A stretch of DNA of 64,000 nucleotides from Pleurodeles waltl (Eukaryota > Chordata > Amphibia > Caudata > Salamandridae), in NCBI RefSeq assembly GCF_031143425.1, contig NC_090446.1, positions 660,197,717 through 660,261,716 of the forward strand, given 5' to 3'. The translations under genes were made by a program, and so were the position numbers. The notes under the pieces are model-generated. The model was not told the DNA's origin and searched no databases. It saw nothing but the letters and a program-made list of their open reading frames with translations. Below, in pieces: positions 48,565 to 60,079 of this stretch; within the stretch, counting starts at the first letter, position 1, and every line of letters begins with the position of its first letter.

Positions 48565-51552
48565 TGTGAGAAAGTAGCCTCTTTCTAGCCTTGTTACCCC
48601 CACTTTTGGCCTGTTTGTGAGTGTATGTCAGGGTGTTTTCACTGTCTCACTGGGATCCTGCTAGCCAGGGCTCAGTGCTCATAGTGAAAACCCTATGTTT
48701 TAAGTATGTTTGTTATGTGTCACTGGGACCCTGCTAGTCAGGACCCCAGTGCTCATAAGTTTGTGACCTATAAGTATGTGTTCCCTGTGTGATGCCTAAC
48801 TGTCTCACTGAGGCTCTGCTAACCAGAACCTCAGTGGTTATGCTCTCTCATTTCTTTCAAATTGTCACTAACAGGCTAGTGACCAATTTTACCAATTTAC
48901 ATTGGCATACTGGAACACCCTTATAATTCCCTAGTATATGGTACTGAGGTACCCAGGGTATTGGGGTTCCAGGAGATCCCTATGGGCTGCAGCATTTCTT
49001 TTGCCACCCATAGGGAGCTCTGACAATTCTTACACAGGCCTGCCACTGCAGCCTGGTAAAGGTTGGGTGCTAAGTTACTTAGTGTGTGGGCACCCTGGCA
49101 CTAGCCAAGGTGCCCCCACATTGTTCAGGGCCAATTCCCCGGACTTTGTGAGTGCGGGGACACCATTACACGCGTGCACTACATATAGGTCACTACCAAT
49201 GTGTAGCTTCACAATGGTAACTCCGAATATGGCCATGTAACATGTCTAAGATCATGGAATTGCCCCCTCTATGCCATCCTGGCATTGTTGGCACAATCCC
49301 ATATCCCAAGGGTCTGTAGCACAGACCCGGGTACTGCCAAACTGCCTTTTCAGGGTTTTCACTGCAGCTGCTGCTGCTGCCAACCCCTCAGTCAGGTTTC
49401 TGCCCTCCAGGGGGCCAGCCAGGCTTGGCCCAGGAAGGCAGAACAAAGGACTTCCTCAGAGAGAGGGTATTACACCCTCTCCCTTTGGAAAATGGTGTGA
49501 AGGCAGGGGAGGAGTTGCCTCCCCCAGCCTCTGGAAATGCTTTCATGGGCACACATGGTGCCCATTTCTGCATAAGCCAGTCTACACCAGTTCAGGGACC
49601 CCTCAGCCCTGCTCTGGCGCGAAACTGGACAAAGGAAAGGGGAGTGACCACTCCCCTGACCTGCACCTCCCCTGGGAGGTGCCCAGAGCTCCTCCAGTGT
49701 GCTCCAGATCTCTGCCATCTTGGAAACAGAGGTGCTGCTGGCACACTGGACTGCTCTGAGTGGCCAGGGCCAGCAGGTGACGTCAGAGACTCCTTCTGAT
49801 AGGCTTCTTCAGGTGTTGCTAGCCTATCTTCTCTCCTAAGTAGCCTCTTTTCTGGCTATTTAGGGTCTCTGCTTTGGGGATTTCCTTAGATAACGAATGC
49901 AAGAGCTCATCAGAGTTCCTCTGCATCTCTCTCTTCACCTTCTGCCAAGGAATCGACTGCTGACTGCGCTGGAAGCCTGCAAAACTGCAACAAAGTAGCG
50001 AAGACGACTACTGCAACTCTGTAACGCTGATCCTGCCGCCTTCTCGACTGCTTTACTGGTGGTGCATGCTGTGGGGGTAATCTGCCTCCTCTCTGCACTA
50101 GAAGCTTCGAAGAAATCTCCCGTGGGTCGAAGGACTCGTCCCCCTGCAACCGCAGGCACCAAAGAACTGCATCACCGGTCCCCTGGGTCTCCTCTCAGCA
50201 CGACGAGCGAGGTCCCTTGAATCCAGCAACTCTGTCCAAGTGACTCCCACAGTCCAGTGACTCTTCAGTCCAAGTTTGGTGGAGGTAAGTCCTTGCCTCC
50301 CCATGCCAGACTGCATTGCTGGGAACCGTGACTTTTGCAGCTACTCCGGCCTCTGTGCACTTCCGGTAGAAATCCTTTGTGCACAGCCAAGCCTGGGTCC
50401 ACGGCACTCTAACCTGCATTGCACGACCTCCTGAGTTGTCCTCCGGCGACGTGGGACTCCTTTGTGTAACTTTGGGTGAGCACCATTTCACTCCTCTTTG
50501 TAGTGCCTGTTCTAGCACTTCTGCGGGTGCTGCCTGCTTCTGAGAGGGCTCCTCGTCCTGCTGGGCGCCCCCTCTGTCCCCTGATGCAATTGGCGACATC
50601 CTGGTCCCTCCTGGCCCACAGCAGCATCCAAAAACACTAACCGCATGACTTGCAGCTAGCAAGGCTTGTTTGTTGTCTTTCTTCAGGAAAACACTTTTGC
50701 ACGACTCTCCACGGCGTGGGGCATCCATCCTCCAAAGGGGAAGTTTCTAGCCCTTGTCGTTCCTGCAGAATCCTCAGCTTCTACTGTCCAGTAGCAGCTT
50801 CTTTGCACCCACAGCTGGCATTTCCTGGGCATCTGCCCATCTCCGACTTGCTTGTGACTTTTGGACTTGGTCCCCTTGTTCCACAGGTACCCTCGTTTGG
50901 AAATCCATCGTTGTTGCATTGCTGGTTTGTGTCTTTCCTGCAGAATTCCCCTATCACGACTTCTGTGCTCTTTGGGGAACTTTAGTGCACTTTGCACTCA
51001 CTTTTCAGGGTCTTGGGGTGGGCTATTTTTCTAACCCTCACTGTTTTCTTACAGTCCCAGCGACCCTCTACAAGGTCACATAGGTTTGGGGTCCATTCGT
51101 GGTTCGCATTCCACTTTTGGAGTATATGGTTTGTGTTGCCCCTATCCCTATGTGTCCCCATTGCATCCTATTGTAACTATACATTGTTTGCACTGTTTTC
51201 TAATACTATACTGCATATTTTTGGTATTGTGTAGATATATCTTGTGTATATTTGCTATCCTCATACTGAGGGTACTCACTGAGATACTTTTGGCATATTG
51301 TCATAAAAATAAAGTACCTTTATTTTTAGTATATCTGTGTATTGTGTTTTCTTATGATATTGTGCATATGACACTAGTGGTACTGTAGGAGCTTCACTCG
51401 TCTCCTAGTTCAGCCTAAGCTGCTCTGCTAAGCTACCATTATCTATCAGCCTAAGCTGCTAGACACCCTATACACTAATAAGGGATACCTGGGCCTGGTG
51501 CAAGGTGTAAGTACCCCTTGGTACTCACTACAAGCCAGTCCAGCCTCCTACA
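48565..51552 (+). mobile_element. LTR-like element, 2,988 bp, probable solo LTR (copy 2), inserted in the ERV leader
   Basis: It starts TGTGAGAAAGTAG and ends CCTCCTACA, flanked by TACAT on both sides (48560-48564 and 51553-51557). It is homologous to 27921-30918 in inverted orientation. AATAAA at 51308-51313 sits about 240 bases from the 3' end. No coding domains. The different duplications of the two copies show independent insertions. Confidence 0.82.
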
Positions 51553-51557
51553 TACAT

Positions 51558-51904
51558 TACCAACCAAACACGTGGATAATGTTTGAGCACAAAGCGCCAC
51601 ACTCATATGAAGTACGCCGACTTCCCTACTCTCATACTGCAGAGTACGCCCACTCCTCCTAAAACAACATAACCTGGCATAAACACACACAACTTCACAA
51701 ATCACCTGCAAAATGCATAAGCTGAGCAAGATCAATTCTATACCACACATGCTAAAACGCAGAGAACATTCCCAACTCACTTAGGCAGGCTCCGAGATCC
51801 CGGGAAAGTCATGGGAATTTAGAAACGCATCATACCTCTAATTTGCATTATCTCAGAAAAACAATTTAAACAGTAATTCTCCATCCTAAGGCCCCAAAGG
51901 GCCT
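51558..51904 (-). other. ERV leader, LTR-proximal part
   Basis: Non-coding leader between the primer binding site and the inserted solo LTR. A TAAGGCCCCAAAGGGCCTAA palindrome at 51887-51906 directly follows (in sense orientation) the primer binding site and could form a stable hairpin in the RNA. Confidence 0.55.
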
Positions 51905-51923
51905 AAACCATCCTCTGCTACCA
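51905..51923 (-). promoter_or_regulatory. Primer binding site for initiator tRNA-Met
   Basis: On the minus strand, four bases after the 5' LTR, the sequence TGGTAGCAGAGGATGGTTT is the exact complement of the 3' end of vertebrate initiator tRNA-Met (AAACCATCCTCTGCTACCA, including CCA). Nineteen of nineteen bases match the tRNA sequence as I know it. Confidence 0.88.
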
Positions 51924-51927
51924 GAAC

Positions 51928-53533
51928 TGCTAACGCGTCCCTTTATGATAAATTATTACACATTGGGACTCGTTTTAGTCCAATTAATCTTTTGACCCTG
52001 TTGAGAGTCACCTTAGGACGAGATAGCTAATCAACATGGCAATTAATACCTCAATAATGTCATCAATATTTATCACAACAATGCATTTCACATTAGTCAA
52101 AGACATTAATCAAACTCAAGATGCCACCATGACCTTGCAGTCATGAATAACCACACCAGTTTAGTACGAATTTAGTGATATTTATTCCCTATTGGTTACA
52201 ATGCTACTAGCAAATTTATTAGTCTCAAAACCAAGAAACATAATAGCATAGTCACAATATGGCAACTCTGATAAGATTTCATCAAAGCAAGGATCACAAA
52301 CATTAGAATATAGGACAGCGTGAACATAATCTATCATTAGCAGAGTATATCAGCGTATGGTTCAACAAAGCGTAGAATCAGTCATTTGTCTATTTCCATC
52401 AGTTTTATTGAACCCCTCACTAACCTCTAATTAGCATTGGCATGTTGGGCTTCACGCAAAACAATTTCGCAACACCAATTTGGAAAACATCTAACTATGG
52501 CTCCTGTCAAAAGAAAAATAGTTGGTACCTAGAAAGGAAAAGCAAACAGACAATCACAATTTCATTGTCATATAGTTACCCTCCAAGTTTGGTCAGCACT
52601 CAGGTTCGGTCTTCGTCCTCAGGACATCAGTTGATTCTCCATCAGGAATTCAGCTCCGGGAAAAGGGGGCACTTCCCTCATAAGGAGGTAAAGTGTAAAC
52701 GGGTAATCTAAGGGCAAGGATGGTTCTAAGTAAAATCAGCTAAGTCACTAGGCAAAGTGACAAAGTCTCTGGATCATATCAAATTGCATCAACATCTCCC
52801 TAACTAACTAACTCATTTCTGTGTGTCAAGGGGTTTTATCCCTTTTTCATTATGCATTCCCCTAAAATCTAATTGGACAAGGGATTGCACCCCACTATCT
52901 ACAACCAATTAAAAACACATTAAGTCATCAAATTTGTCACCCCATAACAGTTCCCTCGTATATTATTGGTGCTTATGATTGACGTCTTTAGCGGGTGGTG
53001 TGTCCAGTATGATTTCATCGTCTTGTGGTCCTTTGCACATCTTCGGTCAGTGGCTCCATTGTCCGTACCGGTTTAGGCGACCTTGTTAATCTACACTGTT
53101 GCATTTAGATAAAAATGTCACTATAGGCAGGGTGAATTTCATGAGAACGGATCTCCTACAGTTACATTCAGCTTCTAACTTTTGAAAAAACAAGAGTTCA
53201 TGTCCTTTAGCTAGTCAGCACACTGCACGTTAGAAAAATACATTTAATATGAGAGTCAGGCAGCTAGGCCTCGACTCATGGTAACTAAGGCCTACTGCTT
53301 TATTAGCAAGAATCTAATACATTTAGCCTTTCAATGTTAATGTAAAATCACAATTTAAAAAACATTTCACCATTCTTAGTCTGTTTTATTAGTCCCCGCA
53401 TACATTGGCGGCCACTCCCCATGGTCACATTTCAAGTGCACGTTTTAGCAAAACCTATTTAATACAGTTTCTATGCGGCATTAATATACATTACTTCATA
53501 AACATTTCATGTTAATATAGCTACGCTCTCTCA
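51928..53533 (-). repeat. 5' LTR of the ERV, 1,606 bp
   Basis: The same TGCTAACGC...CTCTCTCA borders (plus-strand reading) as the LTR at 36066. The minus-strand AATAAA at 52181-52186 is conserved. The upstream part (to the right) would hold the promoter that drove the provirus. Confidence 0.92.
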
Positions 53534-54042
53534 ATATTCATGAGGTGGGTCGCAATTTGCGACCCCAATGGTTATGGCTGCACTCACAGGGATGATGGCA
53601 TGCTGGAGACAGCAGACTACCATGTCTGTGACTGCTTTTAAATAAAGCAGTTTTATTTTTTTGAATGGAGCCTGTTTTCTTAAAAGAAAAACGAGATGCA
53701 TTTCAAGAACAAAAATGACCACTGCCTGCTCTGAAAAAGGATTTTCGCTACCATTCACAAGAGGGAAGGGGCACCATGGGGACCCCTTCCTGTTTGCGAA
53801 TGGGTTAGCACCAATTTGAAATTCACGGTCACAAAACAATCCTACATTGCACCGCGACTCGCAATTAGGAAGGGAATGCCCCTTCCTAATTGCGACTCGC
53901 AAACCATTTTGCGCTTCAGTAAATAGATTACCGAATCGCAAAACAGGGTCTGTTCATCGCAAAATGCTTTTTTCTCATTGCAAATGCCCGATTCTGTGAA
54001 TCAGCCCGTTTGCGATGAGAAAAAAGCTTTGTACAGGAGGCC

Positions 54043-54360
54043 CTTAGTCCTTCAGTCTTCTCATTGTATTCAATTCCTTTAGCGTCTGCCATTTTGTCAA
54101 TTGGTTTCAGCTCTCATTTCTAAGCTGAACACTTGCAAATCTATTTCATCAGCTCCCACAGCTGTTTACAACCCTCGTTCTATTTCCTTTTCCTCCTCCG
54201 TGAGAAATCTTGGTGTCAGCTTTGATTCTTCATCCAGCTTTTCAGTGCAGCCTTTTCTGGAAGAAAGTCGCATCAATCAAACTTCTGCAATGTTTTGTTT
54301 CCAGATCTCCGACTTATTTTCTCAATATATGCATTTTTTCGCGCATGTAGAATTTAAATA
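54043..54360 (+). pseudogene. L2-like LINE reverse transcriptase fragment, right piece
   Basis: Continues the fragment at 35640-35912. The first bases encode, in one frame, a PSVFSLYSIPLASAI stretch, the natural partner of the GVPQGS motif. Later SVRNLGVSFDSSSSFSVQ (about 54200-54250) matches the VRNLGVxxDSxLSF landmark of L2/CR1 elements. The YADD box is not visible between them, so an internal deletion is likely. Confidence 0.65.
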
Positions 54361-54529
54361 GTGCAAAATCAGCTGTTCATGGTCAAGTGCAAAGACACAG
54401 TTAGAGGGCATCACTGCATCATGACGTAGTGCTTCCTAGAGAGGTGTTTTCTCAGCCCTTTGCTAACTTGGAGCAGGTTTGGGGCAGTTATAATGGAGAC
54501 AGGGATGTTTTCCTGATACTGGAGATATG

Positions 54530-54986
54530 TAGGGGTGCACAGTGAACTCCGTTCCACTCACGGAGTTTGCAGAGTTCGAAAAACTCTGCATAGCAAGCAG
54601 AGTGGAGTTTTTTCCTTGCTCACGCTCACCAACTTAAAGTTTGCTAGTGTCCAGACCACCTCCTGGTGAGATTTCTCAATGCTGGTGGTCGTGGATGGTC
54701 AATACCACTTGCATTGAGAAACCTTCTGATTGCATTGAGGAAGCTGCGGCTGGAGTAGATAATCTACTTGAGCGGCAGAAAAGAAGCAGCACCCTCTTGC
54801 ACTGTGTGTGGTGAAGCTTCTGCTGATTTTACAGTGTGGGACAAACATCCGGCGCTAAAAATCAGTGAGAACGGTATAACCTAACAACCTTTGCCACTTT
54901 ACAGAACTCCTCGTAGCACTGTGGAGTTTTTTGGTCACTTTGCGGAGTTCCACATAGCAGAACTCCTCAAACTCCACCCAGGCCTA
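54530..54986. mobile_element. hAT-like miniature element
   Basis: It starts TAGGGGTGCAC and ends GGCCTA, with GATATG at both borders (54524-54529 and about 54989-54994), an imperfect 7-8 bp duplication. TAGGGGTGCAC resembles hAT-type termini. The interior repeats AACTCC/GGAGTT motifs. No coding capacity. Confidence 0.55.
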
Positions 54987-54994
54987 ATGATATG

Positions 54995-56864
54995 TTCTCT
55001 AGCTTGTGTAGAGACACGAAGGTCAGCTTTTTATACTTCCATTGTACTGAGGACTTAATCAATGTGCCAACCTGACTCATAAAACCAGTTGTACTGCAAC
55101 CATTATACAAAATTTTACAACTCACTGAGCAACGTCTAAGCAAGTTGTAATCTAGCTAACGATCAATCACTTGAGATATTACAGCAACGATTAGTGGAAC
55201 CCCAAATTCTCTTTCATTAAAGGATCAGACAGTGAAGAATACTAGAACAAAAAAGATACATTTGAAATGGTTATTTTAAAATTAAAAACGTATTCTGATG
55301 CACCCAATAGGAATTGTAACCACATTAAAGACAAATATTAAGGCAGCAGCAACGATTACCTAAATGTGAATAATAGATACAACTCTAATATGATTGCTGT
55401 TATTAATAAATAGCAATTGTATCCTTTTTCTGCTGCTTCCAAATGCTGTTCTAATTCCAGAATTCTAGCGAAACACAAATTGAGCCCATTGCATGTTTTA
55501 GAGGTGATACACACCTCCTGTATGCTTAAACAATTAAGTTCTGTGTTCACTGAAATACCAAGGTCTGCTGTTCTCCTTGCACAAGGTGGCTGCACTTATA
55601 ACTCACAGCACAAAGGCTAGATGCCTCCTGTTCTGGTAAGCTTCAGTAGAAAGTGGAAATGTGATGTACAACCTGTCCCAGTGTTGCCGGTGTCAACTGA
55701 GGCTGAAGAGTTTATCTCTTTCTTCATACTAAAGTTGCTTGGGCAGTTGAAGGCACTGAGGATGGTGGCAAAGGCATATTCAATAGATGAGGTGGTGAGG
55801 AGGTCTGAGAATGTATCTGTGAAGTTCCTGCTCTGTCCAGGATGTCGTTAGATGATGGAGAGAGTTATAGAGAACTATGGAGATTGAAAAGCGGCATATG
55901 GAGAACTCCATGTAGTTGAATGTAGTTTGATTGCTATGATGAAGAGCCAAAGTTGAATGTAGTTTGATTGCTATGATGCAGGGCCAAAAGGATTTACAGA
56001 TGAGTGTGAACCCTCAACTCCACTTATGAGCATGATCTGCATGGTGTATGCTGAAGCCTGTGGGAAGAAAAAAGTGTGGGATTTGCAAAGATGTTGTGTT
56101 AAGCCATGTTTCTGTGATGAAGAGTCCCCTAATGTAGTGATTGGTGATGATATGAGATTTGGAATATCTGGAGTATGGTGTACTGCAGATCGTACAATGA
56201 CAAGTAAGAGATGGAGTGTGTGTTTGGTTGTTTAAGGATTTGAAGCAGTTAGTTCAATGTGTATGAGATTGGGTACATGTGTTGTGAGCGTGCTCTGTAG
56301 GTTGAGTGCTCTTGATCCAGGTGTGTTTGTTGGAAATGGCAATGTAGTGTGCTGGATGAGGTATATGTAGGTTGCAGTGGTGCAGTGATTCTGTCTCAGA
56401 GCCCTTTCTGAACTTACCAGGCCCAAACACAGGGAGAGTGAGGGAAGACCAACCTAGTTGCGTTCTCCCAAAATCAAATCAATATACAAAAAGGCAACCA
56501 GGTTTTATTAAAAGAAAGTACTAAGAAACCACTTATAGATCCTACTGGAAAATACAAATATTTGAGAGTAGATGACTCACCCACCAAATAGTGGCATGCT
56601 TCATCATCAGCGCCTAGCTACACCCTGGTAGGGTAGTACCACCATGGCAGACTCAACCTCAAATTGGAGTTCTTATATAAAATATTTATCTTGATAAAGC
56701 AGGAATCCAGTTGAACAAAGAGAGAACGTTTTCTTTAAAAAAAAAACTCATGGTGTTGTGTCAGAACTACTATTTATTAATAGGGTACCATGGGTTTAAT
56801 AAAAATAAGTACAGGGTTTCAATTGAGCGTTATTTTCTCAATCACCCCTGATTCTTGCCAACAC
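54995..56864. other. Anonymous DNA with one short tandem duplication
   Basis: No gene recognised. Two 37-base units beginning AGTTGAATGTAGTTTGATTG lie side by side at 55914-55987 with three differences. The part from 56400 on may belong to the repeat that contains the hammerhead-like motif. Confidence 0.5.
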
Positions 56865-56911
56865 GTTTCGCCCCTCACAGAGAGCCCACATGGGGCTGGG
56901 GCCTTCCTCAG
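56865..56911 (-). ncRNA. Hammerhead-core-like motif (possible Penelope-like element remnant)
   Basis: On the minus strand CTGAGGA is followed by a GCCCC...GGGGC stem and then GAAAC. This is the order of the CUGANGA, stem II and GAAA core of hammerhead ribozymes, which Penelope-like retroelements carry in their terminal repeats. Two extra bases (AG) precede the stem, and I cannot find a good third stem or cleavage triplet, so it is probably a non-functional derivative or a chance resemblance. Confidence 0.35.
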
Positions 56912-58974
56912 GGCTATATGTGTGTGTCCTTGCCTTTTCAGGCATGCATTTCATACACCTTAATGAGGCATAATGCTCTCACCTGAAAATTGATCCTTCT
57001 GTATTTCAGGGATAACTACATATATAGAAAAAAACAATATTTTGACAACAAAACACAGCCAGACAACATTTAGTCTCAATCTCTTGTAGTGTCTCAGGTC
57101 TGTAAACCACAGGGGCTAATCTTTAGTTACCTGCCAGTGACCATGTTGTTTATCAGCTAGCAAAAACCAACATGCCAATCACCATAATTACTTTCTCTTT
57201 CATCTCCAAACCATTCAGAACTCTTGTTCCAATCTTCTTTTTTCCTTTTCTTATCACACTCTTACCTCTCCATATCAAACTCATAGTTAGTTACCTATTT
57301 TTCTTCGCCTTACATTTGTTCCCTTTGTATTATTTTAAGTAGTTTCACTGTTTAGTCTCATATTATCTTCATAGGTTTATTTGTAAGGACCAACTTTTTC
57401 AGCTTCTTGAAATCTCCTTGAACTTATTTGTGCTTTTGTTCTTTTCCACTTCTTGGTCCTCATTCTTGAAATCATCTTCTGTTTACTATACTTGTTGCTA
57501 TCAACCTTTCCATTTTATTGAGTCTATACCTAAAGGGAGTTACAGCTATTATTAGATGGGGATCTTGAGATACTGGCACTGTGTGAGAACTCGAAAAAGT
57601 AATAAATAATACATCATCCAGCCAGAAAGGATGATGTTACAATAAACGCAGCACATGTGGTTTTCTTATTAACTAGAATGATTTTACTGACAATTGAAAA
57701 TCAAATGAATTATATGCTAAAGCACAGGATTATAATTAGAAGTCATAGCATGGTGCCAAAATAAAATCTTGTATGTCACCAGCAGACTCTGCAGTCTCCG
57801 AGAAACCACAGCCATACCTCAGTAATGTCCAGGAAATTAAGGTGAGGAAAACTATCTTCCTAATGAGACTAGAGGTTTGCCACTAGTAAGGTTTGTTTGG
57901 CGCAGGGGAAGTTCTTCTCATCAAAGATGGAATCTGCCTGTAATGTACATTGACTAGCCAATACCTAATTCTTATATGGCTTCCCACTTTGAAGTTAATC
58001 ACAAGGAAATTATTGTGACCTTTATTATTCTAGTACAATGTTAAATCTGCAGAGATCGCATCTGCACTGCTAATGCCGCTGCCCGCTTTAGACAGTTGTT
58101 ACTGTATTTTCAATTTTTTAATAGCTCTTATCAATGTTTCAACCTCTGTCATATAATACATAATTGTAATGTAAGTTTTCTATTTAATGTAATTAAAATT
58201 TACTCTATCTAAAATTATTTAATATATGTAGATGAAACTATCTTGTCCTCTTCTTAGGGATAAAAACATTCATAAATAAACTCAAACTTCCGAAGGATAG
58301 CTTTTTGGCCACAGATGATCAAACTTAGTTGTATGATACCAATTGTTTCACTGCTCAAAGTGTTGCAGGGTTGGTTTCTTTATAAGTGCCGTGGCAAAAA
58401 ACCTTACAATAAGATAAATAAATCCATATAGTGGACTATCATACTGTTACTGCAAAAAATCTACATTTGACAGAACATCCTACCAGATTAATTGACTACA
58501 CAATACATTCATACACTTCCAAAAATAGCCGCAATGGAGGTATACTGGCTTCAAACAAAAATCTTACATTAGAGTGAAAATCAGACACATGCATTACAAG
58601 CACAAAGAAAACACATTATACATGATACTTCACACGCTTTCAAGACATGTTCAGATGCACAGCATACCAAAATCCAACTCATTCCAGGCAAACCATTTAG
58701 AGAGTAATACAGAGTTTTCATCACCTTCCAGCCACTGGCCGTATTGCCAGCTTAGGAGACTATCAAAGTTCATTAGCCACACCTCTCTGACAGAAAATCA
58801 CATATCTAGAAGTCTATGATAAGCCAAAGCCCAATACCCAAAACACATCATTATCAGAAAGCTCAGATATAGGTCTGCAATGAAGATCTCTAAGCAATGT
58901 AAAAAGGTATCACACAGATATCTAACTATGTCTAAAGGAATACAGATGTCAGAATGTTTACTATGGAAATTCCA

Positions 58975-59053
58975 ACACATAACATTACATAACTTAATGT
59001 AACATAGCGTACGTAACATAACATAACATATAATCGCGTAAAATAACATAACG
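58975..59053. repeat. AACAT-type microsatellite, degenerate
   Basis: Repeated AACATAACAT and variants such as AACATTACAT and AACGTG; the unit is 5 bp with drift. Confidence 0.8.
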
Positions 59054-59215
59054 TGAGTTCTTCGGCCTGTCTTTATCAGAACACACACAGATGTTTGTTC
59101 GCTAGTAGTGCTAAGAGTCTTGATTGTCTCCAATGAATGTTCAGTGCTCAGATACCAGGACAGAATTTTCCAAATACATTCATTGCACCACCTTGCGACC
59201 CTTTGCACTACATTA

Positions 59216-59590
59216 TGTATGCAAGGGGGGGCATTCCGGCATTAGGAGGACCGCAAAAAATGGAGCAGGGAAATCTACAAGATTTCACTGTGCCATTTTT
59301 GGTATAATTTTTAACACCTGCTCACTGCAGGCATGAAAGTGACACACCCATTGTGATCAATGGGCCTCCTTGCAATTTGCTGCACCCACGCTACAATTTT
59401 TGATGCTAGTGCAGCATAGCATCACAATAGAGTAAAAAATGTTGATGCTATTGTCCTAATGTGAGCCATGGTGCTCTGTATTGTAAATATGGTGCAACCA
59501 TGGAGTCGTCACGTGGCGGTAGGGGCATGCAAGAAAAGTGGCGCAGTGAGACCGATGCGCCACTTTCTCGTAAATCTGTCCGAAAATGTC
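59216..59590. repeat. Interspersed repeat, family unknown
   Basis: Contains GCAAGGGGGGGCATTCC near the left and a CGCCACTTT segment with its inverted partner AAAGTGGCG near the right. Similar CAAAGTGG/CCACTTTG words occur in the first 100 bases of the window. No precise ends. Confidence 0.4.
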
Positions 59591-60079
59591 CTCCATTTAC
59601 ATTGACATCTATTTTTGTCTATTTTTTTCAGTGGTTAGTCTCAAAAAGTTTCAGAACGTACTAACAGAAATTGTGTGCTCATTGTATACACTGACTAAAA
59701 TGTCAGTTTGCATTTGAAAACAAGTAAAAGTGTCGGAAGATGTTTTGTTATCCAAAAAGAGGATAAGACGCAAGAGCTTTGCACATTTTTCAAACGCATA
59801 GATTTCAATTTATATAATGAATTATAAAGATTTTCTAATAGAGGTATTAAATTAGTGGGACGCTGTAAAGGTGAAAAGATATTTCAAAGTAAAAATCATT
59901 TTAGGGGGCTGAAAATGAATATTTTTTTAGAGGGAAGTGAGAACTGGTACTGGCCACTGTGAAATTTTGGTTGTTGTGAATGTGACAGCTATCTTAATAC
60001 TGTTGGTTTCTGTTTTTTTTAAATTTTATGGTGATGCATGAATGTGCTGCTTCTGATGTACTTCTCTGCAAATGTCATA

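Larger units (their letters stand above)
36066..53533 (-). mobile_element. Endogenous retrovirus, gammaretrovirus-like, nearly complete provirus
   Basis: Two 1.6 kb LTRs in direct orientation bound gag, pro, pol and env on the minus strand. The provirus is flanked by ATAT (36062-36065 and 53534-53537), a 4 bp target duplication. It spans 17,468 bp; removing the two later insertions leaves about 13.5 kb. Gag late motif, a single zinc knuckle, an integrase GPY motif and a CXXC motif in the env surface part point to a gammaretrovirus/epsilonretrovirus-like lineage. In a hand alignment of the first about 265 bases of the LTRs I count 11 substitutions, so it is not very recent. Several stops and frameshifts make it defective as read. 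Confidence 0.92.
35913..54042. mobile_element. Miniature inverted-repeat element split by the ERV
   Basis: Left part 35913-36065, right part 53538-54042. The left end GGGGCCAGATGTAC and the complement of the right end (GGGCCTCCTGTAC) form inverted termini. CTT occurs at both borders, a possible 3 bp duplication. Both pieces are full of short motifs such as TTTGCGACTCGCAA. Without the ERV it would be about 660 bp. Superfamily uncertain; Harbinger-like by termini. Confidence 0.7.
56912..60076. other. Anonymous AT-rich DNA
   Basis: No gene recognised. The stretch 57200-57500 is T-rich on the plus strand. Two repeats in this interval are listed separately. Confidence 0.45.

Noticed and set aside
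27921..51552. The two inverted 3 kb elements as the arms of one very large inverted-repeat unit
   Set aside because: Each copy has its own different 5 bp duplication, so they inserted separately.
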